Counted from the first letter of the stretch, positions 1 to 6,252 are shown. The stretch: 12,769 nt of DNA from Lachnospiraceae bacterium (GCA_900772685.1 CAAGRP010000342.1:1-12769); one strand, 5' to 3'. Numbers and translations: made by a program. The notes: a model not told the origin generated them from the sequence alone.

Positions 1-66
1 AATGCATAGAAGGCCAAAGATAATGTATATGATGCCGGCAACAGTTGCCTGATTTCTGTAAGTCAT
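1..66 (-). CDS. N-terminus of a membrane protein, cut by the window edge
   Basis: Only the first 22 codons are present. The ATG is at 66-64 on the minus strand, preceded by a GGGAG Shine-Dalgarno about 7 nt upstream. The visible peptide begins MTYRNQATVAG and continues into a hydrophobic stretch (VAGIIYIIFGLLCI) that looks like the start of a first transmembrane helix. No family can be named from so little. The gene is divergent from mecA and shares a roughly 180-nt intergenic region with it. A GATAAT on the minus strand (106-111) could be its -10 box, but no convincing -35 accompanies it. The start is supported by the ribosome binding site and the hydrophobic profile; the function is unknown. 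Confidence 0.6.
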   Translation of the reverse strand, partial: MTYRNQATVAGIIYIIFGLLCI

Positions 67-120
67 ATCAAGTCTCCCTTCTGTATTTTTCGTTTCTATC
101 TTCAGATTATCATGATACAC

Positions 121-138
121 GCAATTAATTCTAATTGC
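121..138. promoter_or_regulatory. Perfect dyad overlapping the mecA -35 box (candidate operator)
   Basis: GCAATTA-ATTC-TAATTGC is a perfect 7+7 inverted repeat with a 4-nt centre. Its right arm overlaps the TTGCAA -35 hexamer of the mecA promoter at 135-140. This is a typical position for a repressor site. The dyad is AT-rich, so chance occurrence is possible. The cognate regulator is not identifiable here. Confidence 0.4.
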
Positions 139-163
139 AAACTTTAATGTTTTGATTTATACT
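135..163 (+). promoter_or_regulatory. Sigma-A-type promoter of mecA
   Basis: A TTGCAA -35 (135-140) and a TATACT -10 (158-163) are separated by exactly 17 nt, close to the vegetative consensus. Transcription would start near 170, giving a leader of about 75 nt before the mecA ATG at 246. No competing promoter is visible closer to the gene. Confidence 0.7.
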
Positions 164-181
164 ATGCTAAATTAAGATGTT

Positions 182-211
182 GGGGTCAAAAGCTTCTGAC
201 CTTTTGATCCC
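182..211 (+). other. Long hairpin in the mecA 5' leader
   Basis: The left arm GGGGTCAAAAG (182-192) and right arm CTTTTGATCCC (201-211) form an 11-bp stem with an 8-nt loop. The single non-Watson-Crick position is G-U on the plus strand and would be a C-A mismatch on the minus strand, so it fits an RNA made with mecA. No U-tract follows, so it is not a terminator. It ends about 22 nt before the AAGGAGG ribosome binding site. It could stabilise the message, bind a protein, or as DNA be a second operator. Confidence 0.5.
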
Positions 212-245
212 GGTATCAAATTAAGATACACAAGGAGGGCACATC

Positions 246-1001
246 ATGAAAATCGAGAAAATAAATGACAATCAGATCCGGTGCACTCTTACAAGTGCAG
301 ATCTTTCAAGCAGAAAAATAAAATTAAGTGAACTTACGTACGGATCGGAAAAGGCAAGAAACCTTTTTTACGATATGATAAATCAGGCACATAACGAATT
401 CGGATTCGAGACTAACGGAATACCCCTTATGATAGAAGCGGTACCGAAAAACGACAGTCTGGTGCTTAATATAACAAAGGTATCAGATCCCGAGGAGCTT
501 GATACAAGATTCTCAAGCTTTTCCACTCCGCAGTCATCATCGGCAAACGAGCTGCATCTTTCCGGTGCCGACGGTATACTCAATATCATGAAAAAGATAA
601 AAGAAGCTACCGAAAAGGCATTATCCGGTCAGGATGATAAAAAAACAGCAGCTCCTTCTTCCGAAGCTCCTTTAAAAGGTGATAAACCGGATGCCGAAGC
701 CGTACCCGAAAATCTTATCGAGGCCTTCAGGTTTTCATCGCTTGATGATGTTATAAGCGCAGCTAAGGCTGTAAAAAATACGGTCAACTCAAAGAATTCA
801 CTTTATAAATATGAAACAGATGCTTATCTGCTTATACTGCATTGTTCGCAGAGCTCACCGGAGAACTTAAACAGGATATGCAATATTTTATCCGAATACG
901 GCTTTTCAGACCACTGCTCTGAGGCCTCGGAAAACTATCTGCGCGAGCACGGCTATCTGATGATAGCGGACAAGGCTCTGCAGAAACTGGCTGATATCTG
1001 A
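246..1001 (+). CDS. mecA: Adaptor protein MecA
   Basis: MecA-type adaptors bind substrates through an N-terminal domain and the ClpC unfoldase through a C-terminal domain, delivering proteins for ClpCP degradation; in Bacillus, ComK is a classic substrate. The 251-residue product shows this layout. The N-terminal domain (residues 1 to about 85) opens MKIEKINDNQIRCTLTSADL and includes the KARNLFYDMINQAHNEF segment. A low-complexity Lys/Ser/Pro linker follows at about 115-155. The C-terminal alpha/beta domain (about 158-251) has FRFSSLDDVISAAKAV and a YLREHGYLMI segment near the end. Length is slightly above the Bacillus protein because of the linker. The ATG is preceded by AAGGAGG with a 7-nt spacer. 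The gene is monocistronic, between its own promoter and a strong terminator. Which substrates it delivers here cannot be read from the sequence. Confidence 0.88.
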   Translation: MKIEKINDNQIRCTLTSADLSSRKIKLSELTYGSEKARNLFYDMINQAHNEFGFETNGIPLMIEAVPKNDSLVLNITKVSDPEELDTRFSSFSTPQSSSANELHLSGADGILNIMKKIKEATEKALSGQDDKKTAAPSSEAPLKGDKPDAEAVPENLIEAFRFSSLDDVISAAKAVKNTVNSKNSLYKYETDAYLLILHCSQSSPENLNRICNILSEYGFSDHCSEASENYLREHGYLMIADKALQKLADI

Positions 1002-1018
1002 CTAATTTATCTATATCC

Positions 1019-1072
1019 AAAAAAGATGTCGCAGTAATGACCTTTCGATCGTTACTGCGACGCTTTGTTTCT
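1019..1072. terminator. Bidirectional Rho-independent terminator between mecA and crh
   Basis: The arms at 1028-1040 and 1049-1061 form a 13-bp stem (GTCGCAGTAATGA with TCGTTACTGCGAC, one G-U pair) around an 8-nt loop. On the plus strand it is followed by a T-rich stretch (GCTTTGTTTCT) and would end mecA. On the minus strand six Ts (1024-1019) follow almost directly and would end the operon finishing with the Crh-like gene at 1098. It suits this convergent junction. Confidence 0.85.
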
Positions 1073-1097
1073 ATAATTATATTTGCTTTATCAGAAA

Positions 1098-1352
1098 TTA
1101 TTGATTTGTAAGATAATCCTCAACCTTTTTCATTGCGAGTTCTTCATCCGGACCGTTTGTGCATATGATGACTTCTTCTCCAACATCAAGTCCAAGTGTC
1201 ATCATTCCCATAATACTCTTCGCGTTGACTTTTTTGGTTCCGTTCTCAATGTAAACCTCACTGTCAAACTGGCTGGCTACCTGTACCAACATTGCTATCG
1301 GTCTAACCTCTAAACCGTTAGAAATCCGAATCGTTACCGGTTTCCTAATCAT
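1098..1352 (-). CDS. crh: Crh-like HPr-family protein with Glu at position 15
   Basis: The 84-residue product has the HPr fold signature. The active-site loop reads NGLEVRPIAMLVQ, so the phosphoryl-accepting His15 of HPr is Glu15. The regulatory helix reads NAKSIMGMMTLGL and keeps Ser46, the site of HPr kinase. A protein of this kind cannot carry PTS phosphoryl groups through His15 but could be phosphorylated on Ser46 and act with CcpA, as Crh does in Bacillus, where position 15 is Gln. Its place directly after whiA matches the position of crh downstream of yvcL (whiA) in Bacillus. The ATG overlaps the whiA stop by 4 nt (ATGA), and GGGAGGA lies 8 nt upstream. It is the last gene of its operon, before the shared terminator. 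A Crh-like role is inferred; a role unrelated to CcpA is possible. Confidence 0.85.
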   Translation of the reverse strand: MIRKPVTIRISNGLEVRPIAMLVQVASQFDSEVYIENGTKKVNAKSIMGMMTLGLDVGEEVIICTNGPDEELAMKKVEDYLTNQ

Positions 1353-2287
1353 AATAATTTTCCTCCCTGGTTCTTTAGTGATGCTGCTACAGCACTGATC
1401 TTTCGAAGTCTATGGTTTACGCCGGACTTCCCAACCGGCGGTTCCAGATGCGAACCCAACTCGCTTAAATTGGCTTCAGGATATTTTAATCTGACTTTTG
1501 CCATCTGATCGAGTCCATCCGGCAATGAACTGATACCTATATGTTCATCGATATAAAGTATATCCTCGATCTGACGGGCAGCTGCCATCGCCGCTTTGTT
1601 GATGTTCGCCGTTTCACAATTGACCCGTCTGTTTATATTGCCTCTGACTTCTCTTCTTATCATTGCGTTTTCCATGTTAAGAAGGGATGTTCTCGCACCC
1701 ATGAGTCCCAGCAGCTCCGATATCTGCGTACTGTTCTTTAAATATACCACAAACCTCCGCTGTCTTTCAACCATCTTTGCATCTAAATGCAATTCATGCA
1801 TCGTTTTTATAAGCTGATCTGCGGTATATTCATTTTTGCACGGTATTTCAAGATGATAAAATCTGTCAGGATCGCTTATAGATCCGGCTGATATAAATGC
1901 CCCACGTATAAAGGCTCTCCTACAGCAGTTTTTTTCCGTAAGCCTTGGTACATCCGGGAACAGCCATCCTTCCTCTTCTCTTATCTTAAGCGCCTTTACC
2001 GCTTCAACAGCTGTTTCTTTTTCAATGCCTGCTTCATACAGGTCGAGATTTCTGTTGGATTTTTTTATTTTTATCCCGATATCATAATGAAAAAGCTTCT
2101 TTACAAGCTGAGTGAATTTATTTGCCGTTATAGCATTTTCCGTCGAAAGGCTTATCTTATAGCCTTCTGCATCATTTAATACAGTTCCTTCAAATAACAC
2201 TATACCCGCGAGCTCGGCAATACGGCAATGCCTCGCATTATCAAATACATTTCCGATCTCTTCTTTTAATTCCGCCGAAAAGGTCAT
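1349..2287 (-). CDS. whiA: DNA-binding protein WhiA
   Basis: WhiA proteins combine a degenerate LAGLIDADG homing-endonuclease-like domain with a C-terminal helix-turn-helix. They control sporulation-associated division in Streptomyces and influence division and chromosome segregation in Bacillus. The 312-residue length is typical. The N-terminal region (1 to about 110) precedes the core motif RRAFIRGAFISAGSISDP at 123-140. A linker with RRVNCETANINKA at 220-232 follows, then the helix-turn-helix (about 263-302) with LSELGSHLEPPVGKSGVNHR. The LAGLIDADG catalytic acidic residues are not evident, as expected for a non-nuclease. The ATG overlaps the rapZ stop by one base (TAATG), with an AAAGGAA site inside rapZ, so translation is probably coupled. 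It lies directly after rapZ, with no yvcK between them. Confidence 0.93.
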   Translation of the reverse strand: MTFSAELKEEIGNVFDNARHCRIAELAGIVLFEGTVLNDAEGYKISLSTENAITANKFTQLVKKLFHYDIGIKIKKSNRNLDLYEAGIEKETAVEAVKALKIREEEGWLFPDVPRLTEKNCCRRAFIRGAFISAGSISDPDRFYHLEIPCKNEYTADQLIKTMHELHLDAKMVERQRRFVVYLKNSTQISELLGLMGARTSLLNMENAMIRREVRGNINRRVNCETANINKAAMAAARQIEDILYIDEHIGISSLPDGLDQMAKVRLKYPEANLSELGSHLEPPVGKSGVNHRLRKISAVAASLKNQGGKLL

Positions 2288-3180
2288 TATTCAAATTCCT
2301 TTATCTTCTTATCCTTGTCTATATCCCTGTGCTCGAGCCTTACACCGTATTCGTCACATTTTTCAAGCTCCCTGTATAGCTCATTTGCAAAAGTAACCGA
2401 ACGGTGTCTGCCACCTGTGCATCCTATCGAAATAACAAGCTGGTTTTTTCCCTCTTTAATATAATACGGTATCATATAGCTTATCATGTCCGTAAGCTTA
2501 TCCCGAAATACCCGGCTCTCTTCAAAGCTCATGACATAGTCCGATACCGGCAGATCATTTCCCGAGAGCCTCTTCAGATCCTCTATATAATACGGATTCG
2601 GCAAGAATCTCACATCGAAAACAAGATCCGAATCGGTCGGGATACCGAACTTGAATCCGAAAGATCTTATGATTATCATAAGATTTCCGAATTTTTTATC
2701 GTTCACAAAGATATCGGTTATCTTTTTTCTTGTATCCCTTGAGAGCATGCTGCTCGTATCTAATATATAGTCCGATTCCTTCTTAAGAAATTCGATGGTC
2801 TTTCTTTCCTGCTTTATGCCCGCCTTAATGCTCCCGTCTTTTCCTGCAAGCGGATGAAATCTCCTTGTCTCCTTGAAGCGGTTTATGAGAACCGTATCGG
2901 AAGCATCCATAAACAATATTTCAAACGGTATCTCTTCGCTCCGCATTTTGGCAAATACCTCATCGGCACCGTTTATCTTTGAGCCGCTCCTTATATCTAT
3001 ACCGATCGCAGCACGGCTCATCTTTTCATCTTCATTTCTCATTATGAGCTCACAGAAAGTCTCTATGAGCGGAATGGGCAGATTGTCTACACAATAATAG
3101 CCCGCATCCTCGAGTATCTTAAGTGCCGTTGACTTCCCTGCGCCTGACATTCCGGTTACAATAACAAGACGTTTAAACAT
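2287..3180 (-). CDS. rapZ: RapZ/YvcJ family nucleotide-binding protein
   Basis: The family consists of P-loop proteins. In E. coli RapZ is an RNase adapter that binds small RNAs controlling glucosamine-6-phosphate synthase; YvcJ of Bacillus hydrolyses nucleotides and affects competence. The 297-residue product has Walker A GMSGAGKST at residues 10-18, a VDNLP motif at 31-35, ETRRFHPL at 104-111, the conserved SFGFKFG and FDVRFLPNPYY block at 173-198, and the C-terminal CTGGRHRSV motif at 254-262 implicated in RNA or ligand binding. It starts 13 nt after the murB stop with AAAGGGGAG 6 nt before the ATG, and its stop overlaps whiA. Being next to murB suggests a link to cell-wall precursor supply, but that is inference. 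The molecular target in Firmicutes is not settled. Confidence 0.93.
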   Translation of the reverse strand: MFKRLVIVTGMSGAGKSTALKILEDAGYYCVDNLPIPLIETFCELIMRNEDEKMSRAAIGIDIRSGSKINGADEVFAKMRSEEIPFEILFMDASDTVLINRFKETRRFHPLAGKDGSIKAGIKQERKTIEFLKKESDYILDTSSMLSRDTRKKITDIFVNDKKFGNLMIIIRSFGFKFGIPTDSDLVFDVRFLPNPYYIEDLKRLSGNDLPVSDYVMSFEESRVFRDKLTDMISYMIPYYIKEGKNQLVISIGCTGGRHRSVTFANELYRELEKCDEYGVRLEHRDIDKDKKIKEFE

Positions 3181-3193
3181 CTGCTTCTCCCCT

Positions 3194-4117
3194 TTAGAAT
3201 CTACCTAAGAACTTAACCTCCGGTTCAAGAACCACACCGTATTTCTCGTCTACCTTTTTGATAACCTCTTCAAACAGCTTTTTCATATCCGCTGCCGTAG
3301 CGTTTCCGAGATTTACGAAGAATCCGCAATGCTTCTGTGAAACCGCAGCATCGCCTATAGAAAAGCCTCTAAGTCCCGCATCCATTATGAGTTTTCCCGC
3401 AAAATGGCCTTCAGGCCTTTTGAATGCACTTCCGGCACTCGGAAGGTTCAAAGGCTGTTTTTCGGTACGGGAGGCCTTGAACTCATCCATTTTGCTCTTT
3501 ATTTTCTCAGACTCTCCCAATTTAAGCTCAATAACTGCACTTAATATATATTTTTTGGCCTTTTTGAACACACTTGTCCTGTATCCGAGCTCCAGCTCAT
3601 AGGCAGGCATGTTTACGATTCTTTTTTCGGACGGATCATATACCTCTACGCTTACAAGTACATCCTTCATCTCTCCGCCGTAGGCACCTGCATTCATCAT
3701 GACCGCTCCACCTAAGGTTCCGGGGATTCCCGAAGCAAATTCAAAGCCTTCAAGAGATTCTCCGAGAGCCACAGACGCTATCTTTGAAAGAAGTGCTCCT
3801 GCCTCTGCATATATCCTTGTTCCGTCCAACGTTATTTCAGACAGGCATTTTGATGTATTGATGATAACTCCGTCATAGCCGTTGTCCGAAACGAGCAGGT
3901 TTGAACCGTTGCCGAGTATAAAATATTCCGTATCGCTTTCAATACAATGATCCACGACCCTGCAAAAAGCTTCTTTATTTTCCGGCGTTACAAAGATCGA
4001 TGCCGGTCCTCCTATCCTGAAGCTTGTGTGCCTTGCCATAGGCTCGTCTTTTAATATATTTTCGCTCCCTGCGATCCTGCAGAGCGCATCATAATTATCA
4101 TTGGTGCACTGCGCCAT
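3194..4117 (-). CDS. murB: UDP-N-acetylenolpyruvoylglucosamine reductase MurB
   Basis: MurB is a cytoplasmic FAD enzyme that uses NADPH to reduce UDP-GlcNAc-enolpyruvate to UDP-MurNAc, the second committed step of peptidoglycan precursor synthesis. From the chosen start the product is 307 residues. It shows HTSFRIGGPA at 30-39, the FAD-binding GNGSNLLVSD at 69-78 and GIPGTLGGAVMMNAGAYG at 130-147. It also has the LGYRTSVF segment with a candidate substrate Arg180, PSAGSAFKRP at 226-235 with the likely catalytic Ser230, and the C-terminal LEPEVKFLG with the catalytic-acid Glu. I chose the ATG at 4117, which has GAGG 5 nt upstream and begins just after the preceding stop at 4125. A GTG at 4141 in the same frame would add 8 residues and overlap the upstream gene, with no better site. 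Confidence 0.95.
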   Translation of the reverse strand: MAQCTNDNYDALCRIAGSENILKDEPMARHTSFRIGGPASIFVTPENKEAFCRVVDHCIESDTEYFILGNGSNLLVSDNGYDGVIINTSKCLSEITLDGTRIYAEAGALLSKIASVALGESLEGFEFASGIPGTLGGAVMMNAGAYGGEMKDVLVSVEVYDPSEKRIVNMPAYELELGYRTSVFKKAKKYILSAVIELKLGESEKIKSKMDEFKASRTEKQPLNLPSAGSAFKRPEGHFAGKLIMDAGLRGFSIGDAAVSQKHCGFFVNLGNATAADMKKLFEEVIKKVDEKYGVVLEPEVKFLGRF

Positions 4118-4124
4118 AACTACC

Positions 4125-4739
4125 TCATTTTTCCCATGCACGGATCCTGTATCTTACGCCTATGCTTTCACAGATCCTTCTGCATTCTTCCTCTTCTTCC
4201 TTTGTTATCGTAGTATCTACGGTAGTAAGTACTACATTCGGAACATATTTAACGGCTTCTTTTGCGAAATCGAGCATCGCCTGAAATGAGTCGGGTCCGA
4301 ATTTCGGACGTACTATCCTGTAATACTCCTCTGCATTCGGTGTGTTGAGGCTGATAGAAAGAGTATCTATAAGCCCTGCCAGCATAGGAGTTATATCTTT
4401 TCCGTTTACAAGATTACCGAGTCCGTTTGTATTTATCCTTATCGGTTTGTTGTAAGTGTCTTTTATATATTTTGCGAGCTTCAAAAGTACATCAAGCGCC
4501 TCAGTCGGCTCACCGAAGCCGCAAAATACAATCTCACCGTATTTTTCTATATCAAATTTTTTGATCTCTTCTATTGCCTCTTCATATGTGGGCTCATGCT
4601 CAAGCCAGAGCGAATCGGACTCCTCCATATGATCCCTGTTCTGTCTCAGGCAAAATGTACAGCTGCACGGACATTTGTTTGTAAGATTCACATACAGATT
4701 GTCATGTACCTCATAAAATATCGTCATTGCCTTTTTCAT
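4125..4739 (-). CDS. Small radical SAM protein (TatD-associated family type)
   Basis: The 204-residue product is a compact radical SAM protein. CPCSCTFC at 23-30 supplies the CX3CX2C cluster cysteines C23, C27 and C30. GFGEP at 74-78 matches the SAM-binding GGE-like motif, and INTNGL at 102-107 and LSISLNT at 127-133 are later strands of the partial barrel. There is no extra C-terminal iron-sulfur SPASM domain. Opening and size resemble the short radical SAM proteins described as TatD-associated in clostridia. This family call is from memory and moderate. No tatD is present in the window. The ATG has AGAGG 9 nt upstream; a second Met at residue 5 lacks a good site. It lies 18 nt after the pyridoxal kinase gene and 7 nt before murB. 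The reaction and substrate are unknown. Confidence 0.8.
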   Translation of the reverse strand: MKKAMTIFYEVHDNLYVNLTNKCPCSCTFCLRQNRDHMEESDSLWLEHEPTYEEAIEEIKKFDIEKYGEIVFCGFGEPTEALDVLLKLAKYIKDTYNKPIRINTNGLGNLVNGKDITPMLAGLIDTLSISLNTPNAEEYYRIVRPKFGPDSFQAMLDFAKEAVKYVPNVVLTTVDTTITKEEEEECRRICESIGVRYRIRAWEK

Positions 4740-4757
4740 TTTCAGTTTCCTCTATTC

Positions 4758-5591
4758 TCATCTTAATTTATGTAAAACTTCTTCAAAGCATACCCCATCG
4801 GTGAGCGGAAGGTCAAGCTCTATAGACCTTTCGATACATTTTTTTATGAACAGGGATGCCTTTCTGACCGAATCGTAAAACGGTACACCGTTTACCGCAT
4901 CGGCTGCGATTATCGAAGCAAATATATCACCTGTTCCCGAGCGCTGTTCGCCTACCCTGTGGACCTTTCGCATCCTTCCTGACTGGCCTTTTTCATAGCA
5001 ATAGTTTACAATGAAGCCTCCCTGTATTATGCCTGTTATGACTACCTTTTCAGGTCCCATGTCGCTCAGCTTCAGTGCAAGCTTCTCAAGGTCTCTGATC
5101 TTTCTTTTGTCATGGTAATCTTCATCCGCAAGTATGCATGCCTCTGTCAGATTGGGCGTGATTATATCCGCATAGGATACCAGTTTTTTCATCTCCATAC
5201 ACATTTCTTTTGTATATGTGGGATATGCTTTTCCGTAATCTCCCATGACCGGATCGACGATTACCGTTGTGTCTTCGTCTGCAAAGTATTTAAAGAAGTC
5301 CGTCACTATCCTTATCTGATCGACAGAGCCCATAAAGCCTGTGGATATGCCTGAAAATCTTAAGCCAAGCTTCTTCCACTCATCGATATATCTTTCCATC
5401 CTGTCGGTATAGTCTTCAAAGAAGTAGCTTTTGAATCCTGTATGATTTGAAAATATCGATGTCGGCACCGGACAGCATTGGATCTTCATTGCCGATATTA
5501 TAGGAAGTGCTACCGCGATCGAACACCTGCCGAAGCCCGAAAAGTCGTTTATTACAGCTATTTTTTTCTGGTTGTTGTGATTTTCGTTCAT
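4758..5591 (-). CDS. Pyridoxal/pyridoxamine kinase (ribokinase superfamily)
   Basis: This enzyme phosphorylates B6 vitamers with ATP to give pyridoxal or pyridoxamine 5'-phosphate. The 277-residue product begins its first beta strand IAVINDFSGFGRCS at 11-24. It has the VPTSIFSNHTG segment at 42-52, the DPVMGDYGK motif at 113-121, TPN at 145-147, and the anion hole with catalytic base GTGD at 219-222 (Asp222). These fit the pyridoxal-kinase branch better than ThiD, which in this window has the HGTGCT form. I chose the ATG at 5591, preceded by GGAG with a 7-nt spacer. An upstream in-frame ATG at 5639 adds 16 residues but has no ribosome binding site. It appears to be the first gene of the operon reaching crh. 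Its neighbours in wall synthesis do not explain a B6 role. Confidence 0.85.
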   Translation of the reverse strand: MNENHNNQKKIAVINDFSGFGRCSIAVALPIISAMKIQCCPVPTSIFSNHTGFKSYFFEDYTDRMERYIDEWKKLGLRFSGISTGFMGSVDQIRIVTDFFKYFADEDTTVIVDPVMGDYGKAYPTYTKEMCMEMKKLVSYADIITPNLTEACILADEDYHDKRKIRDLEKLALKLSDMGPEKVVITGIIQGGFIVNYCYEKGQSGRMRKVHRVGEQRSGTGDIFASIIAADAVNGVPFYDSVRKASLFIKKCIERSIELDLPLTDGVCFEEVLHKLR

Positions 5592-5643
5592 GTTAGGTCT
5601 CCGTTCCGGTGTAGTTTGTTTAAAGATTATGATGGTCATATTG

Positions 5644-5676
5644 AAAAGTCGTGATGCACAGGCATTTCAGACTTTT
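5644..5676 (-). other. Hairpin in the leader of the pyridoxal kinase operon
   Basis: On the minus strand, AAAAGTC (5676-5670) pairs with GACTTTT (5650-5644). The loop contains a nested ATGC-CTGT-GCAT. It lies between the promoter at 5698-5706 and the ATG at 5591. The plus strand also has a T-rich run after the right arm, so it could be a weak plus-strand terminator, though no plus-strand gene ends here. Stem GC content is low. Confidence 0.35.
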
Positions 5677-5697
5677 TGTTTTTGACCTTGGCAACAT

Positions 5698-5706
5698 ATT
5701 ATAGCA
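5698..5706 (-). promoter_or_regulatory. Extended -10 promoter of the pyridoxal kinase-to-crh operon
   Basis: On the minus strand TGCTATAAT gives a perfect TATAAT (5703-5698) preceded by the TGn extended -10 element. The hexamer at a 17-nt spacing (TGCTCT) is a poor -35, as extended -10 promoters tolerate. The start would fall near 5691, giving a leader of about 100 nt. Confidence 0.6.
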
Positions 5707-5763
5707 CAGTTCGCACCTGTAGAGCATTTTATTTTTGTATATCGGATGATATCTTTAACTGCC

Positions 5764-5804
5764 GTGAGATACATTCAATGTTTTTTCTTCCGGAAACCGT
5801 TGGC
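5764..5804 (-). repeat. Partial second copy of the 3' arm of the palindromic element
   Basis: This stretch repeats 5841-5894. Both begin with plus-strand GTGAGATA, then a near-identical 9-mer (cattcaatg or catgcaatg), and both end with the identical 20-mer TTCTTCCGGAAACCGTTGGC (5785-5804 and 5875-5894, offset 90). This copy lacks 13 nt that in the other copy form the outermost stem strand. It has no 5' partner of its own. Confidence 0.75.
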
Positions 5805-5840
5805 TTATTCCTTATGCAGATTCAATATCGCACTGCGCAT

Positions 5841-5894
5841 GTGAGATATGCCGCTAGGACGCATGCAATGATTGTTCTTCCGGAAACCGTTGGC
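5841..5894 (-). repeat. Full copy of the element's 3' arm (direct repeat of 5764-5804)
   Basis: This copy includes the 13 nt missing from the neighbouring one and supplies the 3' strand of the long stem: 5848-5854, 5855-5857, 5863-5871, 5875-5878 and 5882-5887 all pair with the region 5971-6012. The shared 20-mer at 5875-5894 is identical in both copies. Confidence 0.75.
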
Positions 5895-6012
5895 ACTTAG
5901 TCCTCGCGTAGCGGTACTAACCCTTGTGCAGAGCTTACGCCTGCAGTCGGGAAGTACCGACGCTGCGGATGTTTCCTTCAGAAAATTCATTGCATTGCAT
6001 TCTACGCGGCAT
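5848..6012 (-). ncRNA. Candidate structured RNA or palindromic repeat element
   Basis: Read on the minus strand, this roughly 165-nt segment folds into one long interrupted stem. The outer helices pair 6006-6012 with 5848-5854 (ATGCCGC/GCGGCAT), 6002-6004 with 5855-5857, 5987-5995 with 5863-5871 (ATGCAATGA/TCATTGCAT), 5980-5983 with 5875-5878, and 5971-5976 with 5882-5887 (GGAAAC/GTTTCC). The apical hairpin pairs 5960-5963 with 5906-5909, 5953-5959 with 5912-5918 (CGGTACT/AGTACCG), 5949-5951 with 5921-5923, 5941-5945 with 5927-5931 (TGCAG/CTGCA) and 5939-5940 with 5933-5934. A GTAA loop, a GNRA tetraloop on the minus strand only, closes it. That is about 50 pairs. A short minus-strand reading frame through it has no ribosome binding site or family resemblance. 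No RNA family is recognised. It may be a transcribed RNA or a MITE-like dispersed repeat. Confidence 0.55.
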
Positions 6013-6073
6013 TCTTGTCTGTTTTTAGTATCTGACATGGATATCAAAAAATGGAATACAAGTGGATTCACTC

Positions 6074-6092
6074 AAGCTCCCTACGGAAGCCT
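6074..6092 (-). other. Small hairpin in the intergenic island
   Basis: On the minus strand AGGCTTCC-GTA-GGGAGCTT forms an 8-bp stem with a 3-nt loop. Two of its pairs are G-U, which hold only in a minus-strand RNA. It lies 60 nt upstream (minus-strand sense) of the large palindromic element and may be part of the same transcript. The rest of 6013-6254 shows only an 11-nt direct repeat, TTTACAGGCAT at 6104-6114 and 6238-6248, and no gene. Confidence 0.3.
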
Positions 6093-6252
6093 CGCTATCG
6101 TCTTTTACAGGCATATCATCACCCTGCGCTGTGCTGTATTAGGCTTCTGCCCAAAAAATTCTTGCCCTCTTTCTTCTTTTTATGAAATATAGTCTTGCTT
6201 GCTCTAAGCCGACTTGCGAAGTTTTTTCAAAAAAACGTTTACAGGCATTGTG

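Noticed and set aside
1083..1313. Plus-strand frame of 76 codons opposite the Crh-like gene
   Set aside because: It lies antisense to a clear HPr-family gene, with no ribosome binding site.
3258..3602. Long plus-strand frame opposite murB
   Set aside because: Shadow of the murB coding frame; MurB motifs on the minus strand are decisive.
5644..5676. Plus-strand terminator
   Set aside because: No plus-strand gene ends nearby and the stem is AT-rich; listed instead as a leader hairpin of the minus-strand operon.
5805..6071. 88-aa minus-strand reading frame in the intergenic island
   Set aside because: It runs through the palindromic element, has no ribosome binding site and no domain-like composition; its codons simply follow the repeat.
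5872..6192. 106-aa plus-strand reading frame
   Set aside because: No ribosome binding site, includes the same palindromic sequence, and its composition does not look like a protein.
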